From the NCBI GenBank assembly GCA_035530195.1, contig DATKVG010000049.1, positions 1 through 31,618 on the forward strand: DNA of 31,618 bases, given 5' to 3'. Source of the DNA: JAPLKX01 sp035530195. Its GTDB lineage: Bacteria; Hydrogenedentota; Hydrogenedentia; Hydrogenedentales; SLHB01. Under the pieces are notes generated by a model. It had not been told where the DNA came from, ran no database searches, and saw nothing but the letters and a program-made list of their open reading frames with translations. The translations under genes were made by a program, and so were the position numbers. Below, piece by piece: positions 15,851 through 23,905 of this stretch (positions are counted from its first letter, which is position 1; every line of letters begins with the position of its first letter).

Positions 15851-17365
15851 ATGAAAGAATTCATCATCAACGTCACGCCGCTCGAAACCAGAATCGCGCT
15901 CCTCGAAAATAAACGGCTCACCGAACTCACCGTCGAGCGGCAGGAAAGCCGTAGCCTTGTCGGAAACATCTACAAAGGCCGAGTCGACTCCATCGTGCCC
16001 GGCATACAGGCCGCCTTCATCGACATCGGCTTCGATAAAAACGGGTTCCTCTACGTCTCCGACATCGCCGGAACCGAAGGCACCGGCGATTTCGTACTCG
16101 AAGACGGCGTCGCGCGACCAAAAACCCGCAACAAACGCGCCGCGCAATACACCATCGACAAGCTGCTCAAGAAAAACCAGCACGTCATGGTGCAGGTCAG
16201 CAAAGACCGGCTCGGCACCAAAGGCGTCCGCCTCACAAACTTCATCACCCTTCCCGGCAGATACATGGTCCTCATGCCCACCGTCAAGCAACTCGGCGTA
16301 TCCCGTAAAATCGAAGACGACAAAGAGCGCGACCGCCTGAAGCGCGTCCTCCAGGAAGTCCGGCCAAAGGGCGTCGGCCTCATCACACGGACCGCCGGCG
16401 AAGGCCGGAAAAAAAACGAGTTCCAAAACGACGTCAAATACCTCGCAAAAGTCTGGGACCAGGTCAAGCAGAAAATGGAAACCAGGAAGGGCCCAAGCCT
16501 GCTCCACGAAGACCTCGGGCCCATCCTGCGCGTCGTCCGTGACTCGTTCGGGCCCGAAATCGAGCGGCTCACCGTCGACGACGAGGAAGAATACAACCGG
16601 ATCCTACATTTCCTCGATGCCTTTGCCCCAAACCTCCGAAAACGGTGCCGCTACTACTCCGGCATCCGCCCCATCTTCGAAAAATTCGAAATCGAGCCCG
16701 AAATCGAAAAAGCCCTCCGACACAAGGTCTACCTCAAAAGCGGCGGGTACATCGTCATCGACCAGACCGAAGCGCTCGTCGCCATCGATGTCAATACCGG
16801 TAAGTTCACCGGGAAAACGCGGCTCGAAGAAACCGTACTCCGCACCAACCTCGAAGCCGCCGAAGAAATCGCACGGCAAGTACGACTGCGAGACCTCGGC
16901 GGCATCATTGTCATCGACTTCATCGACATGGAAATGGAGAAAAACAAACGCGAACTGCTCCGGAAACTGCGAGATGCCCTCAAAACCGACCGCGCTAAAA
17001 CCACCATTTCCGAAGTCAGCGAACTCGGTATGATCGAAATGACCCGAAAACGCGTCAAACATAATCTCCTGAAAGCCCTCTCTCAGCCTTGCCCATATTG
17101 CGAAGGCAGCGGCATGGTCCGCTCCGTCACAACCATGGTCTCACAAACACTTAGAGCCCTACAGAGCCTCTTCTGCAAAACCAAGGAAAAAACCGTTATC
17201 CTACAGGTCCACCCCGACCTCGCCCGCCGACTCAGAGTCGAGAACAAGGATTTACTTGACAATCTGGCAAGGCGATTCGACCGGGAAATCACCGTCGAGT
17301 CCGTATCCGATTTCCACATCCACGACATCAAAGTCCTCAGCGGAAGAACAAGAAAAGTGTTGTAA
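15851..17365 (+). CDS. rng: ribonuclease G/E family endoribonuclease
   Basis: 504 residues from ATG 15851 with GGAG 6 nt upstream; the open frame to 15800 overlaps rodA and lacks family residues. Contains an S1 RNA-binding domain (about 35-125, SLVGNIYKGRVDSIVPGIQA), the DNase I-like catalytic region with Asp313 (AIDVNTG) and Asp356 (GGIIVIDFID), 43 residues apart as in E. coli RNase E (303 and 346), and the zinc-link CPYC at 414-417, again 58 residues past the second Asp as in RNase E. It lacks the long C-terminal degradosome scaffold, hence RNase G size. Last gene of the elongasome operon, an association (mreBCD next to rng) known in other bacteria. Confidence 0.96.
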   Translation: MKEFIINVTPLETRIALLENKRLTELTVERQESRSLVGNIYKGRVDSIVPGIQAAFIDIGFDKNGFLYVSDIAGTEGTGDFVLEDGVARPKTRNKRAAQYTIDKLLKKNQHVMVQVSKDRLGTKGVRLTNFITLPGRYMVLMPTVKQLGVSRKIEDDKERDRLKRVLQEVRPKGVGLITRTAGEGRKKNEFQNDVKYLAKVWDQVKQKMETRKGPSLLHEDLGPILRVVRDSFGPEIERLTVDDEEEYNRILHFLDAFAPNLRKRCRYYSGIRPIFEKFEIEPEIEKALRHKVYLKSGGYIVIDQTEALVAIDVNTGKFTGKTRLEETVLRTNLEAAEEIARQVRLRDLGGIIVIDFIDMEMEKNKRELLRKLRDALKTDRAKTTISEVSELGMIEMTRKRVKHNLLKALSQPCPYCEGSGMVRSVTTMVSQTLRALQSLFCKTKEKTVILQVHPDLARRLRVENKDLLDNLARRFDREITVESVSDFHIHDIKVLSGRTRKVL

Positions 17366-17429
17366 CTCCATATCCCTCAATATATTACACCGCCCACTCC
17401 TGTGTTGCCACCCTCAGCAGTCTGTCTTA

Positions 17430-17460
17430 CCTACAGCCTAAAGCCTACAGTCTACAGCCT
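17430..17460. repeat. heptanucleotide tandem array (CCTACAG-type) after rng
   Basis: Units CCTACAG, CCTAAAG, CCTACAG, TCTACAG and a partial CCT, i.e. four 7-bp units, 65 bp past the rng stop in noncoding DNA. Same phase length and related consensus as the arrays at 26970-27000 and 31452-31472. Confidence 0.75.
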
Positions 17461-17509
17461 TCCCCACCAATAATCTCCTGCCATCCAGTCGATAAATATG
17501 AAAAAACAA

Positions 17510-17537
17510 TTGACTGACCGGTAATTCCTGTTATATT
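17510..17537 (+). promoter_or_regulatory. sigma-70 promoter for the receiver-like protein/glycosyltransferase pair
   Basis: TTGACT (17510-17515), 16-bp spacer, TATATT (17532-17537), in an AT-rich stretch 50 bp upstream of the ATG at 17587. Confidence 0.65.
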
Positions 17538-17586
17538 ATCAATATAAGAAATCTTTGCGGGATTTCAGGGATTGGGAGTCTTGATT

Positions 17587-18237
17587 ATGGGGTCTGACAT
17601 TCTCCTGCTCGTGAGTGACTGCGATGAAGATGCCGTGGCGCTGCAGGCCGCGGCAGAAGACACGTGCAACCTGGTGGTTGCCGCCGATGCTGCACAATGC
17701 TTACAACTGATCAGTCAGTCGCCTTACATGATCCTGGTCAGCGACCACATTAGCGGCCGCATCAGCGGCGTCGCCACCGTGTGCGCCGAAATCCGAAAGG
17801 ACCCTCTCGGCGCCTGCACCCCGCTCGTCATCCTGGCCGACCAGGACGCCTCCCCCGACGCCGACACCGATGCCGTCTCCGACGGCGTGATCACGCGCCC
17901 CATCGAGTCCGCCGTGCTCACCGCATGGCTCCAGGCCACACAGCGTCTTGCGCAATTGCGGCAGAACCTGGCTTGCGGCCCCGGAACGCAGGATTTTGAA
18001 CAGTTGCTGCGGTCTTTCGCCAGGCTCTCGCACGCGGTCAACAACCCCCTGCAGGCCCTCTACGCAACCGTCGACATGCTCCTGCTCAACCACGGGCTCA
18101 CGCCCGAAGCTGCCGCACTGACCTCCGAGATCATCACCCACGCCAGCCGGGTCGCAAAACTCGTCGCTGAAGCCAGCGCAAAAGCCAAGCAGGCACTCCA
18201 AGCGGTCGCCCCGGAACGGCCCACCCAAGTCTCGTGA
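17587..18237 (+). CDS. receiver-like domain joined to a histidine-box (HisKA-like) helical domain, no kinase ATPase domain
   Basis: 216 residues from ATG 17587 (GGGAG 8 nt upstream; TTG codons at 17572 and 17581 are alternatives). The first ~120 residues follow a receiver fold: acidic pair Asp11/Asp13 (VSDCDED), candidate phosphoacceptor Asp53 after the strand YMILVSD, but Arg104 in ITRPIES where receivers have Lys. Residues 137-205 look like a dimerisation/histidine phosphotransfer helix pair with the H-box LSHAVNNPLQAL (His149), as in histidine kinases (L.HE.NNPL..I). No HATPase_c domain follows. It could be a phosphotransfer intermediate or a degenerate signalling protein. Its stop overlaps the GTG of the glycosyltransferase, so the two are translated together. 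Confidence 0.72.
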   Translation: MGSDILLLVSDCDEDAVALQAAAEDTCNLVVAADAAQCLQLISQSPYMILVSDHISGRISGVATVCAEIRKDPLGACTPLVILADQDASPDADTDAVSDGVITRPIESAVLTAWLQATQRLAQLRQNLACGPGTQDFEQLLRSFARLSHAVNNPLQALYATVDMLLLNHGLTPEAAALTSEIITHASRVAKLVAEASAKAKQALQAVAPERPTQVS

Positions 18238-18956
18238 ACCGCCCCACCGACAATCAGCCCACGGATCAGGCCCTGCGTGCTGATACGCTCGTCGTCATCC
18301 CATGCTACAACGCCAGCCCTAACGTCCGCACCGTTATCGAGAATGTCCTGAAAGTGGTCGACCGCGTCCTTATCATTGATGATGGCAGCACCGACGGATG
18401 TCTCGAAAACATGGACCTCCCCGTCCGTCTCATCCGGCTTCCTCGCAACCAGGGAAAAGGCGCCGCCATGATACACGGCTTCAAAGCCGCCCTCGAAGAC
18501 CCTCAAGTCCGGTGCGCCGTCGTCGTCGATGCCGATGGCCAGCACAACCCCAACGAGATCCCACGACTCTACCAGGTCTTTACAACCAAAAAAGCCGACC
18601 TCGTCATTGGCGCACGCGACTTTGACCAGCCCCACGTCCCGTGGGCAAGCTGGTTCGGGAATACGATGACCAGCCTCGTCACCGGACTCCTCCTCAAACG
18701 CCGGCTCCCAGACACACAGTCCGGATTCCGCCTGCATTCCCGCAAGCTGCTGCAAGACATCGTGGCGTCTCTGCCCGGCGGCCGCTACGAAACCGAAATG
18801 CAAATACTCGCTCTCGCCATCAAACGTGCTTATTCCATCATATCTGTTCCCATACAAACTATTTACGAGTCCGGAAACCCAACTTCTCATTTCCGAAAGC
18901 TACGAGACTCATGGCGCGTTTGGACCGCCCTGTTCCGCGCCTCGTTCCGCCGCTGA
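18234..18956 (+). CDS. family 2 glycosyltransferase (DPM1-like)
   Basis: 240 residues from GTG 18234, a 4-bp GTGA overlap with the previous stop. GT-A fold with LVVIPCYNA (19-27), VLIIDDGSTDG (44-54), VVVDADGQHNP (the metal-binding D.D, about 97-107) and PDTQSGFR (about 158-165). This is the pattern of polyprenyl-phosphate sugar synthases and related soluble GT2 enzymes. No C-terminal membrane segments. The donor and acceptor cannot be read from the sequence; a polyprenyl-phosphate acceptor is plausible by similarity. Coupling to the receiver/H-box protein is unusual. Confidence 0.9.
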   Translation: MNRPTDNQPTDQALRADTLVVIPCYNASPNVRTVIENVLKVVDRVLIIDDGSTDGCLENMDLPVRLIRLPRNQGKGAAMIHGFKAALEDPQVRCAVVVDADGQHNPNEIPRLYQVFTTKKADLVIGARDFDQPHVPWASWFGNTMTSLVTGLLLKRRLPDTQSGFRLHSRKLLQDIVASLPGGRYETEMQILALAIKRAYSIISVPIQTIYESGNPTSHFRKLRDSWRVWTALFRASFRR

Positions 18957-18981
18957 CCCCGCCACGACCACCACATTTACC

Positions 18982-19010
18982 TTGACTTCCGACACCGTGT
19001 GGCATACGAT
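18982..19010 (+). promoter_or_regulatory. sigma-70 promoter of the menaquinone operon
   Basis: TTGACT (18982-18987), 17-bp spacer, TACGAT (19005-19010). Transcription would begin near 19017, only about 17 nt before the TTG at 19034, so the leader is short. Confidence 0.7.
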
Positions 19011-19033
19011 CCCCGCTCTGACGTTGTTTCTTA

Positions 19034-19780
19034 TTGAAACGGGCTAAGGCGCCTTTGGCTACGCCACTGGATACAAGTACCGCGCGATTGGCTGTGGCCG
19101 GTATGTTCGACTCCATCGCCCCGCGTTACGACCTGCTCAACAGGCTTTTGTCATTCCGGCGCGACATCGCATGGCGGCGCCGACTGGCAAAGCTGGTCGC
19201 GCAGCATCACTGCCACCGCGTGCTCGACCTCGCAACCGGTACCGGCGACGTACTCCTTGCCTTGGCGGAAAACAATGCGGCCCATATGGCCGTGGGAATC
19301 GACCTCGCTCCCGAAATGCTCACTCTCGCCCAAAGAAAACTCGCCAAAAGCGGTGCGCCACAAACGTTTTCCGCCATCCAGGCCAATGCCGGCATCACCT
19401 CGTTCCGCCACGCCTCCTTCGATGCCGCAACCATCGCGTTCGGCATCCGCAACGTCGCCAACGTTCCCGAGACCCTCCTCGAGATCCACAGGGTACTCAA
19501 ACCCGGCGGACGCCTGTTTGTCCTCGAGTTTTCACTGCCCGCAAACCCCCTTGTCCGCGCCATGTACCTGGCCTATTTCAGATACGCCGTACCCGCTATT
19601 GGCGGATGGATCGGCGGAAACCGCGACGCCTACGCTCACCTCAACCGCACCGTCGAAGCATTCCCCTATGGCCCCAAGTTCTGTGCATGCCTGGCCGCCG
19701 CCGGCTTTATCGACGTAACCTTTGAGTCTCTAACGTTTGGCATTGCAGCCGTTTACCAGGGAGTGAAGTCCTGTGGGTGA
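19034..19780 (+). CDS. ubiE: demethylmenaquinone methyltransferase (UbiE/MenG)
   Basis: 248 residues from TTG 19034. Transfers a methyl group from SAM to demethylmenaquinone, the last step of menaquinone synthesis. Motifs are MFDSIAPRYDLLNRLLSF (24-41), the family opening, VLDLATGTGDV (63-73) for SAM binding, IAFGIRNVANV (134-144) and LKPGGRLFVLEFSLP (155-169), all UbiE hallmarks. The start is not certain: no good ribosome site precedes the TTG, and an in-frame TTG at 19052 or the ATG at 19103 are possible, but the family usually has a short leader before MFD. First gene of ubiE-menF-menD, with the menF GTG inside its last codons. Confidence 0.94.
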   Translation: MKRAKAPLATPLDTSTARLAVAGMFDSIAPRYDLLNRLLSFRRDIAWRRRLAKLVAQHHCHRVLDLATGTGDVLLALAENNAAHMAVGIDLAPEMLTLAQRKLAKSGAPQTFSAIQANAGITSFRHASFDAATIAFGIRNVANVPETLLEIHRVLKPGGRLFVLEFSLPANPLVRAMYLAYFRYAVPAIGGWIGGNRDAYAHLNRTVEAFPYGPKFCACLAAAGFIDVTFESLTFGIAAVYQGVKSCG

Positions 19781-21206
19781 ACCCGTCCAACAGACCCGGC
19801 CGTTATCCCCCCGTGTTCCCAAGCCCAGCGGTCCCCCCACAAACCTGCCCGACAAGGCCGCACTCCTCGGCCTGATTCGCCAGGCATTCGAGCAGCTTCC
19901 CGGGGTCCACTGTATCCGCGTCGAGGTTCCCGTCCCGCCGGTTGACGCCCGCGCATGGCTCGCTGCTCAGGACGCCCCAGTAAAAACCTACTGGCGCGAC
20001 CGCGATACCGGCTGCGAAAAAGCCGCCGTCGGCGCCGCCGATCTTGTCGCCGGAACCAACCCGCCCGAAGGCCACGCGTTCAAGCCCGTTTTTGACCAGC
20101 TCCGCCGGAAACTATCCTGCGCTCACCCGGAAATGCGCTACTACGGCGGCTGGGCATTCGATTCCGCACCCGCAAACGATACCTGGGGCGAACTCGGCGC
20201 CTACAGATTCGTCTTACCAAGGTTCGAGTTGTCCATCAAAGGCCATCGCGCCGTGTTTGCATGCAACGCCCGCCGTACCCACGCCTGCGACATCGAAACC
20301 ACCGAAATCGGCTGCCAATTCGACCAACTCGCACCCACTGCCGCACATGCTCCCGACCTGCCCACCCTGCTCGATCGAGAAGACCTCCCGAACCGCGAAG
20401 AGTGGGAACGGCTGGTTAACTGCGCCCTTAAAGCCATCAACGGCCAAGTATTCGACAAAGTCGTTCTGGCACGGCAGGTTAACCTCCGCTACGCTGGCTC
20501 TCCTAACATCTCCGCCCTCTTGGACCTGCTCGCCCAACACGCGAAAAACACCTACCTTTTCGCGTTTCAGCCCGCTCAAGGGCTGGCATTCGTCGGCGCC
20601 ACACCCGAGCGCCTCTACAAAAACCTCGGCGGCTACATCAAGAGCGAAGCACTCGCTGGCACCCGCCCACGAGGCGAGTCCGCTGCCGCAGACGTCAACC
20701 TCGGCCACGACCTCATGCATAACGCCAAAGAACTCCGCGAGCATGCTATCGTTGCTGACAGGGTCTGCAACGTACTCGGCCAAATCTGCTGCGACCTCAG
20801 AGTCGACCCGTCCCTCTCATTAGTCCGCTTGCACCGATGCCAGCACCTTATCCGCCGGTTCGAAGGCATTCTCGCTAACGGCTATGTCGACGCCGACGTC
20901 CTCGCTGCACTCCACCCAACACCCGCCGTCGGCGGCCATCCCGACGCCCCCGCGCTCCAATGGCTCCTCGAAAACGAGCCGTTCCGCCGAGGCTGGTACG
21001 CCGGGCCCGTCGGCTGGGTCGGCCACGACTCTTCCGAGTTCGCCATCGCCATCCGCTCCGCCCTTGTCTGCGACGACACACTCTCCCTCTACGCCGGAGC
21101 AGGCATCGTCGCCGGGTCGGTTCCACGCACCGAATGGGAAGAAACAGAATCCAAACTCGCCGCGTTTCTGGACGTTTTGACCCAAAATGACCAAAAAAAC
21201 CGATAA
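19773..21206 (+). CDS. menF: isochorismate synthase MenF
   Basis: 477 residues from GTG 19773, overlapping the ubiE stop by 8 bp, with GGGAG about 10 nt upstream. Converts chorismate to isochorismate at the entry to menaquinone synthesis. The chorismate-binding C-terminal half carries FDKVVLARQ (227-235; Lys229 matches the MenF general base), SEALAGTRPRGES, HLIRRFEGIL, LHPTPAVGG and GWYAGPVGW. Placement before menD and after ubiE favours MenF over the related EntC or PabB/TrpE. Its last 20 bp overlap menD. Confidence 0.95.
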   Translation: MGEPVQQTRPLSPRVPKPSGPPTNLPDKAALLGLIRQAFEQLPGVHCIRVEVPVPPVDARAWLAAQDAPVKTYWRDRDTGCEKAAVGAADLVAGTNPPEGHAFKPVFDQLRRKLSCAHPEMRYYGGWAFDSAPANDTWGELGAYRFVLPRFELSIKGHRAVFACNARRTHACDIETTEIGCQFDQLAPTAAHAPDLPTLLDREDLPNREEWERLVNCALKAINGQVFDKVVLARQVNLRYAGSPNISALLDLLAQHAKNTYLFAFQPAQGLAFVGATPERLYKNLGGYIKSEALAGTRPRGESAAADVNLGHDLMHNAKELREHAIVADRVCNVLGQICCDLRVDPSLSLVRLHRCQHLIRRFEGILANGYVDADVLAALHPTPAVGGHPDAPALQWLLENEPFRRGWYAGPVGWVGHDSSEFAIAIRSALVCDDTLSLYAGAGIVAGSVPRTEWEETESKLAAFLDVLTQNDQKNR

Positions 21207-23193
21207 CCTGCTCAAGAAACCGCCCAACCTCAACATGCTCTGGGGCGCACTCCTGGTCGAAGAACTGGTCCGAAACGGCGTCAACGACTTCTTCATCTCT
21301 CCCGGCTCACGAAGCACACCCGTCACATGGGCTGTCGCCAACAACCCATCCGCCAAATCCGTCGTCCACTACGACGAACGCGCTGCCGCGTATTGTGCCC
21401 TCGGCGTCGCTAAATCCACAGGCTGGCCCACTGCTGTCGTCTGTACCTCCGGCACCGCCGCCGCCAACTTCTTCCCGGCCATCGTCGAGGCTTCGAAGAG
21501 TTTCATCCCGCTGATCCTGATCACCGCCGACCGCCCCGACGAATTATTGGACGCCGGCGCAAACCAGACTATCGACCAGATAAATATGTTCGGGAAATAC
21601 CCACGCTGGTTCATCAACCTCCCGTGCCCAAACCCGCAAATGCCCGGCCAAACCGTACTTACCGCCGTTGACCAGGCGGTCTACCGCGCCTGCAACGCCC
21701 CCGCCGGGCCCGTCCACATCAACATGATGTTCCGCGAACCACTCGCGCCTACCAGTACCAGTGAACCCGTCCGAGAAGTGATCGCACCGCTAGCCGACTG
21801 GGACTCCTCCGGCCTCCCCTATACCAACTACGACCTCGCTCAGCGCTCGCCTACGCCCGAGGCCATCGACCAGCTCGTCGAAATCATACAACACGCCGAC
21901 CGGCCCCTCCTCCTTGCTGGACAGGCGGAGTCACAACAGGATGCCGCCTGCGTCCTCGAGCTCGCACGCGCACTCAACTGGCCCCTCTTCCCCGACATCA
22001 CCTCCGGCCTCCGCCTCGGCCCCGACTGCCCCCCGTTGGTGCATTACTACGACCAGTTGCTGTTTTCCGAATCGTTCCGCGACTTCTGCCGGCCCGACCT
22101 CGTCATCCAGACCGGCGCTCCCTACGTCTCAAAACGGCTCGAGCGACACCTGGCAGCATTTCTGCCCGCGCGGTACGTGATCGTAGCAAACCACCCCCAC
22201 CGACACGACCCTACCCACATCGCCACATCCCGATTCGAAGCCGCCGTCGATACATTCACCCAAGCCCTCACCGCAGCCCTCAACGATACCTGCAAACTCC
22301 CCGATAACTCCGAATGGCTCAACCAAATGCTTCGCTGGAACGCCGCATGCCGCAAAGCCCTGGATCACATCCTCGGGGACGGTGAACGTCAAGGCTTGCC
22401 CTCCGTAGCTGCATCGGCAGCGAAGGAGGGTAGCGCAGGCGTCCCGCCTGCAGATTGCGGTGCGGGCGGTGGGGTCGCGGGCGGTGGGGTCGCGGGCGGT
22501 GGGGTCGCGCTCCCGCGCGACCGCGGGTCGTTAGCCGGCTCCGGGCCTTTGGTAAATTGTGGTGCGGGCGTCCCGCCTGCACATCTGTGTGAACCTGCCG
22601 TGGCCCACATCCTCCCCTCGCTCGTCCCCCACGACGCCACCATGTTCCTCGCCTCGAGCATGCCCATCCGCGACGCCGACATGTATGCCCTACCCATGCA
22701 GGAGCCGATTTTCACCACCGCCAACCGCGGAGCCAGCGGTGTTGACGGGCTTGTCGCCACCGCCGCCGGTTACGCCCACGGTTCCGGAAAGCCCGTCGTA
22801 CTGGTGCTTGGCGACCTCGCCATGCTCCACGACCTCAACTCGCTCGCCCTGCTCTCCAAAGTTCAGACCCCCGTGATCGTAATCGCGATCAACAATTTCG
22901 GCGGCGGCATCTTCTCATTCCTGCCGATCGCCGCCTTCCCCGAACATTTCGAGAAATTCTGGGCCGCCCCCCACGCCTACACGTTCAAGCATGCCGCCGA
23001 AATGTTCAACGTACCTTACACAAACCCCGCCACACTCCCCGAATTCACCGACGCACTCAAAACCGCGATCCAATCCAACGCCCCCGCCCTCATCGAAATC
23101 CACACCAACCGCGACCAAAACGTCAAAATCCACCGCGCAATACAGGAGCACATCCGAAAAAACCTCGACGCCTCCGGCGCCTCTCCGTCTTGA
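21187..23193 (+). CDS. menD: SEPHCHC synthase MenD with an in-frame repeat-derived insertion
   Basis: 668 residues, about 60-100 longer than usual. Thiamine-diphosphate enzyme that joins 2-oxoglutarate and isochorismate. The N-terminal domain has FFISPGSRSTP (37-47), HYDERAAAY with the conserved Glu, and CTSGTAAANFFPA; the C-terminal cofactor domain has SSMPIRD, ANRGASGVDG and the metal-binding GDLAMLHDLN ... AINNFGG. Residues about 405-467 (bases 22399-22590) have no counterpart in MenD: they read AGVPPAD, three AGGGV units, then AGVPPAH, encoded by palindromes and a 15-bp tandem repeat. The frame is intact and the insert falls in the linker before the cofactor domain, so activity is probably kept. 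Starts at ATG 21187, overlapping menF by 20 bp. Confidence 0.95.
   Translation: MTKKTDNLLKKPPNLNMLWGALLVEELVRNGVNDFFISPGSRSTPVTWAVANNPSAKSVVHYDERAAAYCALGVAKSTGWPTAVVCTSGTAAANFFPAIVEASKSFIPLILITADRPDELLDAGANQTIDQINMFGKYPRWFINLPCPNPQMPGQTVLTAVDQAVYRACNAPAGPVHINMMFREPLAPTSTSEPVREVIAPLADWDSSGLPYTNYDLAQRSPTPEAIDQLVEIIQHADRPLLLAGQAESQQDAACVLELARALNWPLFPDITSGLRLGPDCPPLVHYYDQLLFSESFRDFCRPDLVIQTGAPYVSKRLERHLAAFLPARYVIVANHPHRHDPTHIATSRFEAAVDTFTQALTAALNDTCKLPDNSEWLNQMLRWNAACRKALDHILGDGERQGLPSVAASAAKEGSAGVPPADCGAGGGVAGGGVAGGGVALPRDRGSLAGSGPLVNCGAGVPPAHLCEPAVAHILPSLVPHDATMFLASSMPIRDADMYALPMQEPIFTTANRGASGVDGLVATAAGYAHGSGKPVVLVLGDLAMLHDLNSLALLSKVQTPVIVIAINNFGGGIFSFLPIAAFPEHFEKFWAAPHAYTFKHAAEMFNVPYTNPATLPEFTDALKTAIQSNAPALIEIHTNRDQNVKIHRAIQEHIRKNLDASGASPS
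22399..22580. repeat. palindrome cluster inserted inside menD
   Basis: Four GC-rich hairpins in about 180 bp: 22399-22430 (14-bp arms, 12 paired, loop ATCG), 22435-22451 (GCAGGCG-TCC-CGCCTGC, perfect), 22503-22522 (GGTCGCGC-TCCC-GCGCGACC, perfect) and 22564-22580 (GCGGGCG-TCC-CGCCTGC, one G-T). The second and fourth are copies of each other and flank the block, each giving the peptide AGVPPA. Resembles protein-coding palindromic elements of the RPE kind known from Rickettsia. Confidence 0.85.
22462..22506. repeat. three perfect 15-bp tandem repeats in menD
   Basis: GCGGGCGGTGGGGTC repeated three times without a mismatch, each coding AGGGV. The unit is a multiple of three, so copy-number change would keep the reading frame. 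Confidence 0.9.
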
Positions 23194-23222
23194 CAAGCGC
23201 ACAGGTTGATTATACAATGTAT
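23190..23222 (+). promoter_or_regulatory. promoter and candidate operator of the toxin-antitoxin pair
   Basis: TTGACA (23190-23195), 17-bp spacer, TACAAT (23213-23218): near consensus. The -35 box overlaps the menD stop codon. An 11-bp palindrome ATACA-A-TGTAT at 23212-23222 covers the -10 box and is a natural place for the AbrB-type antitoxin to repress its own promoter. Confidence 0.7.
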
Positions 23223-23238
23223 GTACGGAGTAACGAGC

Positions 23239-23463
23239 ATGAAAAAACTTACCAAGCATGGGAACAGTCTGGCGCTTGTCATCGAAAGACCAATACTGGA
23301 TCTTCTCAAAATAGATGCGGCTACCCCGCTGGAGGTGTCCACCGACGGCGATGTTCTGATCGTAAGACCGCACCGCAAGCGTCGAGAAAACAAGAAGATC
23401 AAAGACGCGCTCGAATGGGTCAATGACCATTATGGCAATGCGCTGAGGCGACTGGCTGACTAG
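23239..23463 (+). CDS. AbrB/MazE-family antitoxin
   Basis: 74 residues from ATG 23239, with GGAG 8 nt upstream; earlier in-frame ATGs at 23206 and 23221 lie in the promoter/operator. The N-terminus MKKLTKHGNSLALVIERPIL is a swapped-hairpin SpoVT-AbrB DNA-binding fold, followed by LEVSTDGDVLIVRP and a basic linker. The C-terminal DALEWVNDHYGNALRRLAD is an amphipathic helix of the kind that blocks a Doc toxin. The toxin gene begins on the next base, so the two are co-translated. Likely represses its own promoter through the palindrome over the -10 box. Confidence 0.88.
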   Translation: MKKLTKHGNSLALVIERPILDLLKIDAATPLEVSTDGDVLIVRPHRKRRENKKIKDALEWVNDHYGNALRRLAD

Positions 23464-23856
23464 GTGCATCCTGTTTTCCTAACGGTTGAAGATATCGTGG
23501 ACATTCACACCGACCAGATAGATCGTTACGGTGGAATGTTGGGAATCCCGGAGCCTTTGCTCCTCCAATCGGCTGTCGCACAACCGTGCGCGACTTTCGA
23601 GAACAACTACCTTCATCAGAACCTGTTTGAAATGGCGGCTGCCTACCTCTTCCACATCGTTATGAATCACCCCTTTCTCGATGGGAACAAACGGACAGGC
23701 GCCGCGGCCGCGCTCGTATTCTTGTTTCTCAATGGAATTGAGGTGACTATCGACGAGGATGCTTACGCCGACATGATTCTTGCCGTAGCGCAAGGTAGGA
23801 TAAAAAAAGGCGAGATAGCCACGTTTCTCAAGGTGGCAACTGAAAGCGCGCCATAA
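23464..23856 (+). CDS. doc: Doc-type Fic-domain toxin
   Basis: 130 residues from GTG 23464, immediately after the antitoxin stop. The Fic core motif HPFLDGNKRTG (69-79) is complete, with the catalytic His69 and the phosphate-binding GNKR; the preceding IPEPLLLQSAVAQP and the 'death-on-curing' length match Doc. Doc proteins phosphorylate elongation factor EF-Tu and halt translation. Unlike P1 phd-doc the partner here is of the AbrB/MazE class, a pairing known for chromosomal Doc loci. Both genes look intact. Base composition is visibly less GC-rich than menD next door, consistent with acquisition. Confidence 0.92.
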   Translation: MHPVFLTVEDIVDIHTDQIDRYGGMLGIPEPLLLQSAVAQPCATFENNYLHQNLFEMAAAYLFHIVMNHPFLDGNKRTGAAAALVFLFLNGIEVTIDEDAYADMILAVAQGRIKKGEIATFLKVATESAP

Positions 23857-23905
23857 ACCTGTACGTGAACATGCGGTACATCGACAGGATAAAGGAGTTC
23901 AGACA

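Noticed and set aside
22462..22506. CRISPR array
   Set aside because: Three direct 15-bp units with no spacers, inside a coding frame; a tandem repeat, not CRISPR.
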